Positions 1-8,332 of a stretch of 64,000 nucleotides of DNA are shown here, in pieces; position 1 is the first letter of the stretch, and every line of letters starts with the position of its first letter. The DNA comes from Propionivibrio soli (GTDB lineage: Bacteria > Pseudomonadota > Gammaproteobacteria > Burkholderiales > Rhodocyclaceae): assembly GCF_025770765.1 (NCBI RefSeq), contig NZ_JANZKY010000016.1, forward strand, positions 62,001 through 126,000, written 5' to 3'. Below the pieces are notes generated by a model. The model was given only the letters and a program-made list of their open reading frames with translations. It did no database searches and was not told the DNA's origin. The position numbers and the translations under genes are program-made.

Positions 1-730
1 CCAAGGACGGCACCCCAAGCCGGTTCCCGAGGAAGGCGCGGCGGAATTATGCGAACTCGCCGAGGCCTTCAATCGCATGTCGGACAGCCTGCAGCGCATC
101 GACGCAGAACGTGCCGAAGTCCTCGCCGGCATCTCGCACGATCTGCGCACCCCGCTCGCGCGATTGCGGCTGGAACTCGAACTGGCCATTTCGGACGACG
201 ACGCCCGCGAAGGAATCGCGCAAGACATCGAGCAGATGGACGCCATCATCCGGCAGTTCCTCATCTACGCGCGCGGCGAAGGCAAGGAGGCGCCGGAACG
301 GCTTGACGTGAATGCGCTGATTACGCAGGTGGCAAGCGCGCAGGAACGAAGTGGTCAGCATCCCCAGCTTAACCTCGGGAAACTGCCGCCCGCGTCGGTG
401 CACCGTCAGGCTCTGACACGCGCGGTCACCAACCTGATGGAAAACGCGCGGAAATACGGCGATGGAGAAATCCGGGTCGAAACGCGCCACGAGCAGGGCG
501 ACATTCTGATCGACGTACTCGATCGGGGTCCCGGGATTCCGGAGGACGAAGTCGAACGCTTGAAGCGACCGTTCACCCGACTTGAAAACGCGCGCTCGAA
601 CGCGAGTGGAACGGGTCTGGGGCTGGCGATCGTCGAACGGATAGCCCGCCTACATGGCGGCCGGCTGGAATTGCTCAATCGGGAAGGCGGCGGACTCATC
701 GCACGCCTGCGTTTTCCTCGCCGTCCGTAG
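1..730 (+). CDS. Sensor histidine kinase, C-terminal part (cut by left edge)
   Basis: The reading frame is open from base 2, so the start and sensor region lie outside the window. What remains is the end of a HAMP-like linker, a HisKA dimerisation helix with the phospho-accepting His in 'GISHDLRTPLARLR', and a HATPase_c domain with an N box ('NLMENARKYG'), a G1 box ('DRGPGIP') and a G2 box ('GTGLGLAIV'). This arrangement is typical of EnvZ/OmpR-type membrane kinases that phosphorylate a response regulator. The partner should be encoded just to the left. The gene converges on ppdK. Family confidence is high; the signal sensed cannot be judged. Confidence 0.9.
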   Translation, partial: QGRHPKPVPEEGAAELCELAEAFNRMSDSLQRIDAERAEVLAGISHDLRTPLARLRLELELAISDDDAREGIAQDIEQMDAIIRQFLIYARGEGKEAPERLDVNALITQVASAQERSGQHPQLNLGKLPPASVHRQALTRAVTNLMENARKYGDGEIRVETRHEQGDILIDVLDRGPGIPEDEVERLKRPFTRLENARSNASGTGLGLAIVERIARLHGGRLELLNREGGGLIARLRFPRRP

Positions 731-745
731 AGATAGCCTAAGCGC

Positions 746-780
746 AAAAAAAAATCCGCCGACCGAAACGGCCGACGGAT
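746..780 (-). terminator. Intrinsic terminator of ppdK
   Basis: An imperfect GC-rich stem (754-780, loop around gaaa, two mismatches) is followed, reading on the minus strand, by a run of nine T (A-run at 746-754). It lies 55 nt past the ppdK stop codon. Confidence 0.65.
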
Positions 781-795
781 CTGCTGCCCCACAAC

Positions 796-823
796 GTCCA
801 GCGCCTATCAGATGGCACTGGAC
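796..823 (+). terminator. Hairpin between convergent kinase and ppdK genes
   Basis: GTCCAG (796-801) pairs with CTGGAC (818-823), and the stem is extended by GCC/GGC after one mismatch, with an 8-nt loop. T-rich sequence follows on the plus strand. It may end transcription of the kinase gene; the U-tract is poor, so this is a moderate call. Confidence 0.4.
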
Positions 824-834
824 GCCTTATTTGC

Positions 835-3558
835 TTACTTGTTGCTGATCGCTGCTTGCGCCGCCGCCAGACGCGCGATCGGCACACGGAACGGCGAGCA
901 GCTCACGTAGTCGAGACCGACGCGATGGAAGAAATCGATCGACGCCGGGTCGCCGCCATGTTCGCCGCAGACACCGAGCTTGATGTTCGCACGCACCGAG
1001 CGGCCCTTCTGGGCAGCCATCTGTACCAACTGGCCGACGCCCTTCTGGTCGATCGACTGGAACGGGTCCTGCTCGTACATGCCGTCCTTCAGATACACCG
1101 GCAGGAACTTGCCAATGTCATCACGCGAGAAGCCGAGGGTCATCTGCGTCAGGTCGTTGGTACCGAACGAGAAGAACTCGGCCTGCTTGCCGATGCTGTC
1201 GGCGACGAGTGCGCCGCGCGGAGTTTCGATCATCGTGCCGACCATGAAGTCGATCGTCGCCTTACGCTCGGCAAATACCGCTTCCGCTGTACTCCGGATC
1301 ACTTTTGCCTGGGCGTTGAATTCGCGCACCGTACCGACGAGCGGGATCATGATCTCGACCTTCGGGTTGATACCCTGGGCCTTGCAGTTGAGCGCGGCTT
1401 CGATAATTGCGCGAGCCTGCATTTCGGTGATTTCCGGATAGGTGATACCGAGGCGGCAGCCACGGTGTCCCATCATCGGATTGGCTTCGTGCAGATCATC
1501 GACGCGATTCTTGATCTCCTCGTACGAGAGGCCCATTTCCTTGGCCATCTCGCGCTGGTTGGTCTCATCATGCGGCAGGAATTCATGCAACGGCGGATCA
1601 AGCAGGCGAATGGTGACGGGCAGCCCGTCCATCGCCTTGAAGATGCCTTCGAAGTCGCCACGCTGCATCGGCAGCAGCTTGGCGAGCGCCTTGCGGCGCC
1701 CTGCTTCGTCTTGAGCAAGGATCATTTCGCGTACCGACTTGATCCGATCGCCCTCGAAGAACATGTGTTCGGTCCGGCAGAGGCCGATGCCCACGGCGCC
1801 GAAATTGCGTGCGACGCGCGCATCTTCAGGCGTATCCGCATTGGCGCGAACAGCGAGGCGCTTGTAACGCTCGGCGAGTTCCATCAGCTTGCCGAAGTCG
1901 CCCGAGAGATCCGCGTCCTTGGTCGGAACCTGGCCTTCGTAGACCTGTCCCGTCGACCCGTCGAGTGAAACCCAGTCGCCTTCCTTGTAGACCTTGCCGC
2001 CGACCGTCATCGTGCGCGCCTTAGGATCGACGCGTACCGAACCCGCACCGGAGACGCAGCACTTACCCATGCCGCGCGCGACAACCGCCGCGTGCGAAGT
2101 CATGCCACCACGCGCCGTCAGGATGCCTTTGGCGACCGCCATACCGCGCAGGTCTTCCGGAGAAGTTTCCTGGCGGACGAGAATCACGGTCTTGCCCTTG
2201 GCTACCCATTCTTCGGCTTCATCGGCGAAGAATACGATCTGGCCCGTGGCCGCGCCGGGAGAAGCCGGCAGTCCGTGCGCGATGCTGCGCGCGCTCTTCA
2301 CGGCCTGGCGATCGAACACCGGATGCAGAAGCTCGTTCAAGCGATCCGGCGTAACACGCAGCAGCGCGGTCTTCTCGTCAATCAATCCCTGCTGCAGCAT
2401 TTCCATCGCGGCACGCACCATGGCGGCGCCCGTGCGCTTCGCGGAGCGCGTCTGCAGCATCCAGAGCTTGCCTTCCTGGATCGTGAACTCGATGTCCTGC
2501 ATGTCCTTGTAGTGATTTTCCAGCGCCGTCTCGGTCTTCAAGAGTTGCTGGTAAATCTCGGGCATCAGTTCTTCGAGCGAGGGGAACTTGCTGCGGCGGT
2601 CCTCTTCGCTGACCTGCGCCAGTTGCGCCCAGCGGCGTGATCCTTCGAGCGTAATCTGCTGCGGCGTGCGGATACCGGCGACGACGTCCTCGCCCTGAGC
2701 GTTGACCAGGAATTCACCATTGAAGATATCTTCGCCCGACGCCGCGTCGCGTGTGAAGGCAACGCCGGTACCGCTGTGGTCGCCCAGGTTGCCGAAGACC
2801 ATCGACTGAACGTTGACGGCCGTTCCCCAGGAATCGGGGATATCGTTCATCTTGCGATAGAGCTTGGCACGATCGTTGTCCCAGCTCTGGAACACCGCCA
2901 TGATGGCGCCCCACAGCTGGTCCCACGGATTGTTGGGGAACTCGCGGCCCAAGCGATTGCGGATCAGCGCCTTGAATTCGCTGACCATGTGCTTGAGATC
3001 GGCGACCTCGAGTTGAGTGTCGAGCTCAACGCCTTTCTTCTCCTTGATCTCGTCGATGATGACTTCGAACGGATCGTGGTCTTCCTTCGACTCCGGCTTC
3101 AAGCCCATGACCACGTCGCCGTACATCTGGATGAAACGGCGGTAGGAATCCCACGCAAAACGCTCGTTGCCAGACTTGTTCGTCAAACCGACGACCGCCT
3201 CGTCATTGAGACCGAGGTTGAGGATGGTGTCCATCATTCCAGGCATCGATGCACGCGAGCCTGAACGTACAGAAACCAGCAGCGGATCGGCCGCGTCGCC
3301 GAACTTCTTGCCCATTTCTTTCTCGACAAAGGCGACGCCCTGCAGCACTTCAGATTCGATCAGCTTGCGGACGGCATCGGCGCCTTGTTCGGTATATACC
3401 GTACACACCTCGGCGCTGATGGTGAGGCCTGGCGGCACCGAAATGCCCAGGCGACACATTTCGGCGAGGTTTGCGCCCTTGCCGCCCAGCCGGTCTTTCA
3501 TATCGGCCGCGCCTTCAGTCTTCGAGGGGCCAAAGACATAAACGAATTTATTCGACAT
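835..3558 (-). CDS. ppdK: Pyruvate, phosphate dikinase
   Basis: A 907-aa protein, close to the usual length of about 880 aa. It catalyses the reversible reaction pyruvate + ATP + Pi to PEP + AMP + PPi, in the cytosol, at the pyruvate/PEP node. The N-terminal ATP-grasp half carries 'GGKGANLAEM' (residues 25-34). The central swivelling domain carries the catalytic phosphohistidine, His489, in 'GGMTSHAAVVARGMGKCC'. The C-terminal PEP/pyruvate barrel ends with 'GTNDLTQMTLG' and 'GVCGEHGGDP'. The ATG at 3558 begins the conserved 'KFVYVFG' N-terminus. It is transcribed alone, ends at a terminator near 750, and has 284 bp upstream for its promoter. No regulatory protein gene is adjacent. Confidence 0.97.
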   Translation of the reverse strand: MSNKFVYVFGPSKTEGAADMKDRLGGKGANLAEMCRLGISVPPGLTISAEVCTVYTEQGADAVRKLIESEVLQGVAFVEKEMGKKFGDAADPLLVSVRSGSRASMPGMMDTILNLGLNDEAVVGLTNKSGNERFAWDSYRRFIQMYGDVVMGLKPESKEDHDPFEVIIDEIKEKKGVELDTQLEVADLKHMVSEFKALIRNRLGREFPNNPWDQLWGAIMAVFQSWDNDRAKLYRKMNDIPDSWGTAVNVQSMVFGNLGDHSGTGVAFTRDAASGEDIFNGEFLVNAQGEDVVAGIRTPQQITLEGSRRWAQLAQVSEEDRRSKFPSLEELMPEIYQQLLKTETALENHYKDMQDIEFTIQEGKLWMLQTRSAKRTGAAMVRAAMEMLQQGLIDEKTALLRVTPDRLNELLHPVFDRQAVKSARSIAHGLPASPGAATGQIVFFADEAEEWVAKGKTVILVRQETSPEDLRGMAVAKGILTARGGMTSHAAVVARGMGKCCVSGAGSVRVDPKARTMTVGGKVYKEGDWVSLDGSTGQVYEGQVPTKDADLSGDFGKLMELAERYKRLAVRANADTPEDARVARNFGAVGIGLCRTEHMFFEGDRIKSVREMILAQDEAGRRKALAKLLPMQRGDFEGIFKAMDGLPVTIRLLDPPLHEFLPHDETNQREMAKEMGLSYEEIKNRVDDLHEANPMMGHRGCRLGITYPEITEMQARAIIEAALNCKAQGINPKVEIMIPLVGTVREFNAQAKVIRSTAEAVFAERKATIDFMVGTMIETPRGALVADSIGKQAEFFSFGTNDLTQMTLGFSRDDIGKFLPVYLKDGMYEQDPFQSIDQKGVGQLVQMAAQKGRSVRANIKLGVCGEHGGDPASIDFFHRVGLDYVSCSPFRVPIARLAAAQAAISNK

Positions 3559-3842
3559 TTCTACCCCAATCTACGGTCAACAATCATAAAAACGGCAATA
3601 CCGGGGGCCCTCCGCGAAGCGGCGCCCACCCGTCTTGCCAGCGGTCACTTCGTTCTTTTTTTGAGCCCGCGATTCTAGCAGAAAAACCCTGTGCCAGCCG
3701 GCCGCCTTGCCGTGTACCGCTTTGATTTGATTAGAAATTGGATAAGTGGCCAGACCAATTTTCACCTGCCGCTCGACTGATAACGGCTCGCAACAAGGAG
3801 AGAAGAAGTGCCTTACCGTATGCAGCGAAGCCGCCAGGAAGG

Positions 3843-4331
3843 TCAGCGATCGGGAAGCCCGCCTTCGATCAATGCCACGGCATCGCAGGAAATGCCCTCT
3901 TCACGACCAACGAAACCCAGGCGTTCGCCAGTTTTGGCTTTGATATTCACGCACCCATACGGAATGCCGAGATCCGCCGCGATGATCTCCACCATGGCGG
4001 GGATATGGGGCGCCATCTTCGGGCGCTGGGCATTGATCGTCGCGTCAAGATTGACCACATGCCAGCCCGCCTGTGCGAGCTTCTCACGCGTTGTACGCAA
4101 GAGCACGCGACTGTCGGCACCGCGATAACGTTCGTCGGTATCGGGAAAATGACGGCCGATGTCGCCTAGCCCAGCCGCCCCCAGCAAGGCATCGATGATC
4201 GCATGCAGCAGGACGTCTGCGTCCGAATGGCCGAGCAAGCCTTTCTCGTGGGCAATCTCGACACCGCCGATGATCAGTTTGCGCCCAGTCACCAGGGCGT
4301 GGATGTCCGAACCCTGCCCAACACGAATCAT
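3843..4331 (-). CDS. ispF: 2-C-methyl-D-erythritol 2,4-cyclodiphosphate synthase
   Basis: 162 aa, the normal length for IspF. It closes CDP-ME-2-phosphate to the cyclodiphosphate, releasing CMP, in the non-mevalonate isoprenoid pathway. The zinc ligands Asp9, His11 and His43 are present ('GSDIHAL' and '[10 protein letters not shown]'), as is the C-terminal '[12 protein letters not shown]' motif. The start codon overlaps the stop of ispD by 4 nt, so the two genes are translationally coupled in the standard ispD-ispF order. The functional trimer is cytosolic. Confidence 0.97.
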   Translation of the reverse strand: MIRVGQGSDIHALVTGRKLIIGGVEIAHEKGLLGHSDADVLLHAIIDALLGAAGLGDIGRHFPDTDERYRGADSRVLLRTTREKLAQAGWHVVNLDATINAQRPKMAPHIPAMVEIIAADLGIPYGCVNIKAKTGERLGFVGREEGISCDAVALIEGGLPDR

Positions 4332-5017
4332 CGGCTTCTCCCGAGAAGGATCAGTTCTGCGAGCCGCAGATCTGCAGCGAAGGTTACCTTGAGGTTGGTG
4401 GCATCCGCACGTACGAGCTTCGGTCGAAACCCGGCCGACTCGACCGCGGACGCCTCATCGGTCACGCCGAGGTGCCCGGCCAGAGCATCACAAAGGAGGC
4501 CGTAGCGAAACATCTGCGGCGTTTGCGCCTGCCAGAGTCCTTCCCTGGGCTCGGTGGCAACGACGCGCCGCTCTTCGTCGCCACGCTTCAACGTGTCGGC
4601 AACCGGAACGGCAAGAAGTCCTCCGATTGGATCGTCGGCCAACTCATCGCACAGAGTATCGAGCATCTCCTGTGTCAAGCATGGGCGGGCCGCGTCGTGC
4701 ACCAACACCCAGTCGTCATCGGATAGCGCTTCCCGTGCCGCGCACAAGCCGTTCACCACACTCTCCGCGCGCGTCATGCCGCCGCAGCGGACGGGATGCA
4801 GTTTGGGACCGAGGTCGTTCCAATCAAAGGTCTCCCACCACTCGTCGCCCCGCGAAAGAACCACCCAGACGCTGTCGATGCGGCGAGATGCGCAGAGAGT
4901 TGCCAGCGCGTGATGGATCAACGGCCGCCCCGCGACGGCGAGATACTGTTTGGGGATGTCGGCTCCGAAACGAGCGCCGCTACCTGCGGCGGGAACAATG
5001 GCGATATGACGGCGCAT
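4328..5017 (-). CDS. ispD: 2-C-methyl-D-erythritol 4-phosphate cytidylyltransferase
   Basis: 229 aa. It transfers CMP from CTP to MEP in the non-mevalonate pathway. The N-terminal nucleotide-binding signature '[18 protein letters not shown]' (from residue 8) and the '[10 protein letters not shown]' motif mark the IspD family. The first gene of the ispD-ispF pair. A TAGAAT hexamer lies on the minus strand at 5024-5029, only 7 nt from the ATG, which would give a very short or absent 5' leader if it is the real -10 box. No good -35 accompanies it. Confidence 0.96.
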   Translation of the reverse strand: MRRHIAIVPAAGSGARFGADIPKQYLAVAGRPLIHHALATLCASRRIDSVWVVLSRGDEWWETFDWNDLGPKLHPVRCGGMTRAESVVNGLCAAREALSDDDWVLVHDAARPCLTQEMLDTLCDELADDPIGGLLAVPVADTLKRGDEERRVVATEPREGLWQAQTPQMFRYGLLCDALAGHLGVTDEASAVESAGFRPKLVRADATNLKVTFAADLRLAELILLGRSR

Positions 5018-5054
5018 CGCGCCATTCTAGCGGAAACGATCCCAGGCGCGGCTC

Positions 5055-5082
5055 TTGCATTTGCTGGGTCCGTTCCCATAAT
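5055..5082 (+). promoter_or_regulatory. Predicted sigma-70 promoter of the AmmeMemoRadiSam operon
   Basis: TTGCAT (5055-5060), a 16-bp spacer and CATAAT (5077-5082) match the -35 and -10 consensus well. Transcription would start near 5089, just ahead of the strong ribosome binding site (aggagg-like, about 5091-5096) of the gene at 5104. Confidence 0.6.
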
Positions 5083-5103
5083 GGACAGAAGGAGGAAACA
5101 GCC

Positions 5104-5913
5104 ATGAGCCACACTGTTCGCCCCGCCGCCGTCGCCGGCAGCTTCTATCCGGATTCCGCGTCGGCACTCGACAGCCTCGTTTCCCACATGCTTGCCGAGG
5201 CACCCCGTAGCGCCTCCGCGATGCCCAAGGCGGTTATCGTTCCGCACGCCGGGTACATTTACTCGGGCCCCATCGCCGCGTCGATCTACGCCCCGCTACG
5301 GCGCCTTGAGGACATGGTGCGACGGGTCGTGCTCCTTGGTCCGACGCACCGTGTCGCCGTCGACGGCATCGCCGTACCGGCCAGCCGCGCGTTCGCAACG
5401 CCGCTCGGCGTAGTGCCCGTAGACGCCGAGGCGATTGCCGCCATCGCCGATCTGCCGCAAATCGTGGTGAGCGAGGCGGCTCATGAACAGGAGCATTCGC
5501 TGGAGGTCCAGCTTCCCTTCCTGCAAGTGGCGCTTGGCGACTTTGCGCTGGTGCCACTGGCCGTCGGACGCGTCTCGCCCGAGGCCGTCGCAGAAGTCAT
5601 CGAGCGTCTGTGGGGCGGCGATGAGACGCTGATCGTCGTCAGTTCGGACCTGTCGCATTACCTGCCTTACAGCGAGGCACGGAGCGTAGACGCGCGTACC
5701 GCACAGGAAATCGTCGCCATGCGGCCGGACATCGAGCACCACGAGGCCTGCGGGGCGACACCAGTCAACGGCTTGTTGATCGCCGCCGCCCATCATGGCT
5801 TGCATGCAAGGTTGCTCGATCTACGCAATTCGGGCGATACGGCGGGCAACAAGACCCGTGTAGTGGGGTATGGCGCCTTTGCCTTCGACGAGGATGAAAA
5901 GCATGCCCATTGA
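5104..5913 (+). CDS. amrB: AmmeMemoRadiSam system protein B (MEMO family)
   Basis: A 269-aa MEMO-family protein, structurally related to non-haem-iron extradiol dioxygenases. Characteristic segments are the N-terminal 'RPAAVAGSFYP', 'VPHAGYIYSGP', 'LLGPTHRVAVDG', 'EHSLEVQLPFLQ' and 'SSDLSHY'; the histidines in these are the likely metal or active-site residues. The ATG at 5104 sits 8 nt after an aggagg-type ribosome site. First gene of a four-gene operon in which every junction overlaps. The biological role of the AmmeMemoRadiSam set is not established, so only the family is certain. Confidence 0.9.
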   Translation: MSHTVRPAAVAGSFYPDSASALDSLVSHMLAEAPRSASAMPKAVIVPHAGYIYSGPIAASIYAPLRRLEDMVRRVVLLGPTHRVAVDGIAVPASRAFATPLGVVPVDAEAIAAIADLPQIVVSEAAHEQEHSLEVQLPFLQVALGDFALVPLAVGRVSPEAVAEVIERLWGGDETLIVVSSDLSHYLPYSEARSVDARTAQEIVAMRPDIEHHEACGATPVNGLLIAAAHHGLHARLLDLRNSGDTAGNKTRVVGYGAFAFDEDEKHAH

Positions 5914-6454
5914 TCCACTTGGCTATGCCCTGTTGACGATCGCGCGCAAAGCAATCGAGAAGCGGTTCGGTGCTGCCGTACAGCAGAACGTGGCCTCGCA
6001 CCCGGACCTCGCGCGCCCCGGTGCAACCTTTGTCACGCTGACGCAGGACGGTCAACTGCGCGGCTGCATCGGCAGCCTGGAAGCGCATCGCCCACTCGCT
6101 GCCGACGTCGCCGAGAACGCTGTGGCGGCGGCATTTCGCGACCCGCGCTTCCCACCGCTGCAGGCGGACGAACTGTCGCGGACCCGGGTCGAGGTCTCCC
6201 TGCTCGGGGTTTCGGAACCGATGGAATTCGTCGACGAAGCCGACGCGATCGGCCAGCTTCAACCGGGCGTTGATGGGCTGATCCTGTCGCACGGCAGCCG
6301 GCGCGCGACCTTTCTGCCGCAAGTTTGGGAATCGCTCCCCGATCCCCGGAACTTCGTCGCCAACCTCAAAGTCAAGGCCGGATTACCTGCCGATTTCTGG
6401 GACGACGACATTCGTCTCGCCCGTTACGGCGTTCAGAAATGGAAAGAGAAGTGA
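5903..6454 (+). CDS. amrA: AmmeMemoRadiSam system protein A (AMMECR1 domain)
   Basis: 183 aa, almost entirely one AMMECR1 domain, with the family core 'FVTLTQDGQLRGCIGSLEA' and 'ADVAENAVAAAFRDPRF'. I chose the ATG at 5903 because GAGGA (5890-5894) lies 8 nt upstream; an ATG at 5894 is the alternative. The gene overlaps the end of the MEMO gene by 11 nt and the start of the radical SAM gene by 4 nt, implying coupled translation. The function is unknown; AMMECR1 is conserved from archaea to humans. Confidence 0.9.
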   Translation: MPIDPLGYALLTIARKAIEKRFGAAVQQNVASHPDLARPGATFVTLTQDGQLRGCIGSLEAHRPLAADVAENAVAAAFRDPRFPPLQADELSRTRVEVSLLGVSEPMEFVDEADAIGQLQPGVDGLILSHGSRRATFLPQVWESLPDPRNFVANLKVKAGLPADFWDDDIRLARYGVQKWKEK

Positions 6455-7551
6455 AAACCCCCGAATCGATCCATCCCGCGCAGTGGTGGCATACCTTGCC
6501 GGCAGAATCGGGCAAGGCGGAACGCATCCAATGCGATCTCTGCCCGCGCGACTGCAAGCTGCATGCGGGACAGCGCGGCGCCTGCTTCGTGCGCCAGAAC
6601 CTCGGCGGTCATATGGTGCTGACCACGTACGGCCGCTCGTCCGGTTTTTGCATCGACCCGATCGAGAAGAAGCCCCTCAATCACTTCTATCCCGGCTCAT
6701 CGGTCCTCTCATTCGGAACGGCGGGCTGCAATCTCGCTTGCAAGTTCTGTCAGAACTGGGACATCTCGAAGTCGAAGGACATGGACCGCCTGATGGACGC
6801 GGCAAGTCCCGACGGCATTGCCGCGGCGGCGGCGGCTTACGGAGCGGAATCGGTCGCCTTCACATACAACGACCCTGTGGTCTTTGCCGAGTATGCGATC
6901 GATACCGCGCTCGCCTGCCGTAAGCAGGGAGTGAAGACCGTGGCCGTGACGGCCGGGTACATTCATCCCGAACCGGCCAAGGTATTCTATGCCGCCATGG
7001 ACGCCGCCAACGTCGACCTGAAGGGCTTCACCGACGATTTCTACGTCAAGCTTTGTGGCGGCCACCTTCGCCCGGTGCTCGACACACTGGTCTACATCCA
7101 CCATGAAACGTCGTGCTGGCTGGAAATCACGACCCTGCTGATTCCCGGGCAGAACGACTCCACTGCCGAGATCAAGGCACTCTCCGACTGGGTCCGGCGC
7201 GAACTCGGCCCCGACGTCCCGCTACATTTCACCGCCTTCCACCCCGATTGGAAGATGGACGATTTGCCGAGTACGCCGGCCTCGACGCTCAGCCACGCCC
7301 GACGCATCGCCCTCGACGCAGGTCTGCACTATGTCTATACCGGCAATGTGCATGATTCCGAGGGAGGAACGACCTTCTGCCCCGCCTGCCACGCGGCGCT
7401 GATCGAACGGGATTGGCATACCATCCGGCATTACGACCTGCCCAATGATGGCCGCTGTCCGCATTGCCGGACCGTGATTGCCGGCCACTTCGGGCGTTTC
7501 GGCAAGCCGTTCGGCGCTCGCCGGATCCCGGTGCGGCTGGCGCGCCGATGA
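6451..7551 (+). CDS. amrS: AmmeMemoRadiSam system radical SAM enzyme
   Basis: 366 aa. The radical SAM CxxxCxxC cluster motif is Cys93, Cys97 and Cys100 in 'GCNLACKFCQNWDISK'. An N-terminal 'CDLCPRDCKL' and a C-terminal pair of CxxC sites ('FCPACH', 'RCPHCRTV') suggest extra Fe-S or zinc binding. It resembles pyruvate-formate-lyase-activating enzymes but belongs to the AmmeMemoRadiSam group. I prefer the GTG at 6451, which overlaps the preceding stop as GTGA and has GGAAAGAG upstream; an ATG at 6439 is the alternative. The substrate is not known. Confidence 0.92.
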   Translation: MKTPESIHPAQWWHTLPAESGKAERIQCDLCPRDCKLHAGQRGACFVRQNLGGHMVLTTYGRSSGFCIDPIEKKPLNHFYPGSSVLSFGTAGCNLACKFCQNWDISKSKDMDRLMDAASPDGIAAAAAAYGAESVAFTYNDPVVFAEYAIDTALACRKQGVKTVAVTAGYIHPEPAKVFYAAMDAANVDLKGFTDDFYVKLCGGHLRPVLDTLVYIHHETSCWLEITTLLIPGQNDSTAEIKALSDWVRRELGPDVPLHFTAFHPDWKMDDLPSTPASTLSHARRIALDAGLHYVYTGNVHDSEGGTTFCPACHAALIERDWHTIRHYDLPNDGRCPHCRTVIAGHFGRFGKPFGARRIPVRLARR

Positions 7552-8228
7552 TCGACTTCGCGTCGGACACGTTCGGCATCCCGCTTTCGGTCTCGTCCGA
7601 GCACGGCTTGCTGCATGGACGGCTGACCCTGATACCGGGTGCCCCAGGCCTTGTGGTGCTCGTCCATGCGGCATTGGCTCTCGACAAGCGCGACGAGAGG
7701 CTGGCGCACATTCTGCGCGATGCCGGACTGTCCACGCTGAACGTCGATCTGCTTGCCCATCAGGAAGAACATTTTCCCGACACGCACAACAACGTCCCAC
7801 TGCTCGCCAAACGGCTGCTCGACTTCCTCGGACTCATCAAGACCCGCATGATCCTCGGCGAAATCCAGCCGCAACCGCTTGGCCTCTGCGCCGCCAATGC
7901 TACGTCCCCGGTCGCCGTGCGGGTGGCCGCATTGCGCGATCATGACATCGCCGGCGTGGTATGCCGAGGCGGGTTGATCGACCTTGCCGGTGTGCTGTAT
8001 CTGCGTTCCCTCGAATCGCCGCTGCTCATGGTGGCGGAGGAGAACGACTTGCACCAGGTGGCAGCGAGCCGGCGCGCACTGCACGAGATCCCGGGTCTGA
8101 CCGAGTTCCGCACAATCCCGGAAATCGGTTTGGACTACGCTACATCAGAAGGCTTCGACATCTTCGCTCACGAAGCCGCGCGTTGGTTCCTGAAACGCTT
8201 CGCTGCGGCCGCTTCAGGCATTCCGTAA
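7548..8228 (+). CDS. Alpha/beta-hydrolase fold protein (dienelactone-hydrolase-like), probably non-catalytic
   Basis: 226 aa, overlapping the radical SAM gene by ATGA, so it is the fourth member of this operon. The fold pattern matches the dienelactone hydrolase-like family ('GVVCRGGLIDLAG', 'SPLLMVAEEND', C-terminal 'WFLKRF'). The oxyanion segment that family members usually carry as HGSG reads 'VHAALAL'. The nucleophile elbow (normally GxSxG) reads 'CAANATS', with Asn in place of Ser. The usual His near the C-terminus is missing ('IGLDYATS'). It is probably a pseudo-enzyme or scaffold. The fold call is fairly firm; loss of activity is inferred. Confidence 0.7.
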   Translation: MIDFASDTFGIPLSVSSEHGLLHGRLTLIPGAPGLVVLVHAALALDKRDERLAHILRDAGLSTLNVDLLAHQEEHFPDTHNNVPLLAKRLLDFLGLIKTRMILGEIQPQPLGLCAANATSPVAVRVAALRDHDIAGVVCRGGLIDLAGVLYLRSLESPLLMVAEENDLHQVAASRRALHEIPGLTEFRTIPEIGLDYATSEGFDIFAHEAARWFLKRFAAAASGIP

Positions 8229-8291
8229 TCCAAGGTACTCGCCGGGCAATCTCCGCAACCCGCGTATGACCGAGACGGCCCGGCATTCCGC

Positions 8292-8297
8292 TATAAT
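8292..8297 (+). promoter_or_regulatory. Consensus -10 box upstream of mfd
   Basis: A perfect TATAAT lies 36 nt before the GTG start of mfd. I see no convincing -35 at the right distance, so only the -10 element is reported. Confidence 0.5.
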
Positions 8298-8332
8298 CGA
8301 CTGTTTCCCCGAACCACTCCGAAACACTGCTC

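Noticed and set aside
856-1968. Plus-strand 370-codon frame inside ppdK
   Set aside because: It is antisense to the conserved ppdK barrel, with no recognisable domain; a shadow of codon bias. The same applies to the 392-codon minus frame inside mfd at 9401-10579.
5024-5029. Leaderless transcription of ispD from TAGAAT
   Set aside because: The hexamer is well placed, but no -35 box is visible at 16-18 bp, so it is mentioned only as a possibility under ispD.
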